Below are positions 5,926 through 6,747 of a stretch of DNA of 6,747 nucleotides, in pieces. The position numbers and the translations under genes are program-made. The stretch is from positions 1 through 6,747 of the forward strand of contig JABJAS010000303.1 in the NCBI GenBank assembly GCA_018666055.1, in the 5' to 3' direction. The DNA is from Halieaceae bacterium. GTDB lineage: Bacteria > Pseudomonadota > Gammaproteobacteria > Pseudomonadales > Halieaceae. The notes under the pieces are model-generated. The model was not told the DNA's origin and did no database searches. It was given only the letters and a program-made list of their open reading frames with translations. How positions within the stretch are numbered: position 1 is the stretch's first letter; every line of letters starts with the position of its first letter.

Positions 5926-6747
<822 letters not shown>

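Overview
The window reads as ordinary, densely packed core chromosome of a gammaproteobacterium. The gene set (murA-hisG-hisD, a DegS/AlgW-type protease, a YbgI/NIF3 protein, ZapG and ZapE, then the start of rplM) matches the neighbourhood known from Pseudomonas and related orders. The moderately high GC, single-copy housekeeping content, very short intergenic gaps and lack of mobile DNA fit that. The exact genus cannot be fixed from sequence alone. The main departure from the Pseudomonas layout is that no hisC lies between hisD and the degS/algW gene.

Layout from left to right. Positions 1-52 (minus) hold the first 17 codons of rplM, with a good sigma70-like promoter in the 86-bp gap behind it. 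zapE (139-1287, minus) and zapG (1531-1983, plus) are divergent cell-envelope/division genes around a 243-bp regulatory gap that contains two adjacent dyad symmetries. zapG runs tail-to-tail into ybgI/nif3 (1989-2744, minus), only 5 bp apart, with a perfect hairpin covering both stop codons. ybgI diverges from degS (2821-3924, plus) across 76 bp, where the best candidate promoters overlap. degS runs tail-to-tail, 12 bp apart, into a minus-strand operon read from the right edge: murA (partial, 5926-6747), hisG (5255-5908) and hisD (3937-5250).

Functionally, MurA makes the first committed peptidoglycan precursor. HisG and HisD are the first and last enzymes of histidine synthesis. DegS/AlgW senses outer-membrane protein misfolding and starts the sigma-E-type envelope stress cascade. 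ZapG and ZapE act at the envelope and the Z-ring, and rplM-rpsI begins ribosomal protein production. I see no CRISPR array, insertion sequence, tRNA, prophage or defence system, and no convincing new system. The observations most worth checking are the unusual residues around the catalytic serine of the DegS-like protease, the stop-codon-spanning hairpin at the zapG/ybgI junction, and the missing hisC.
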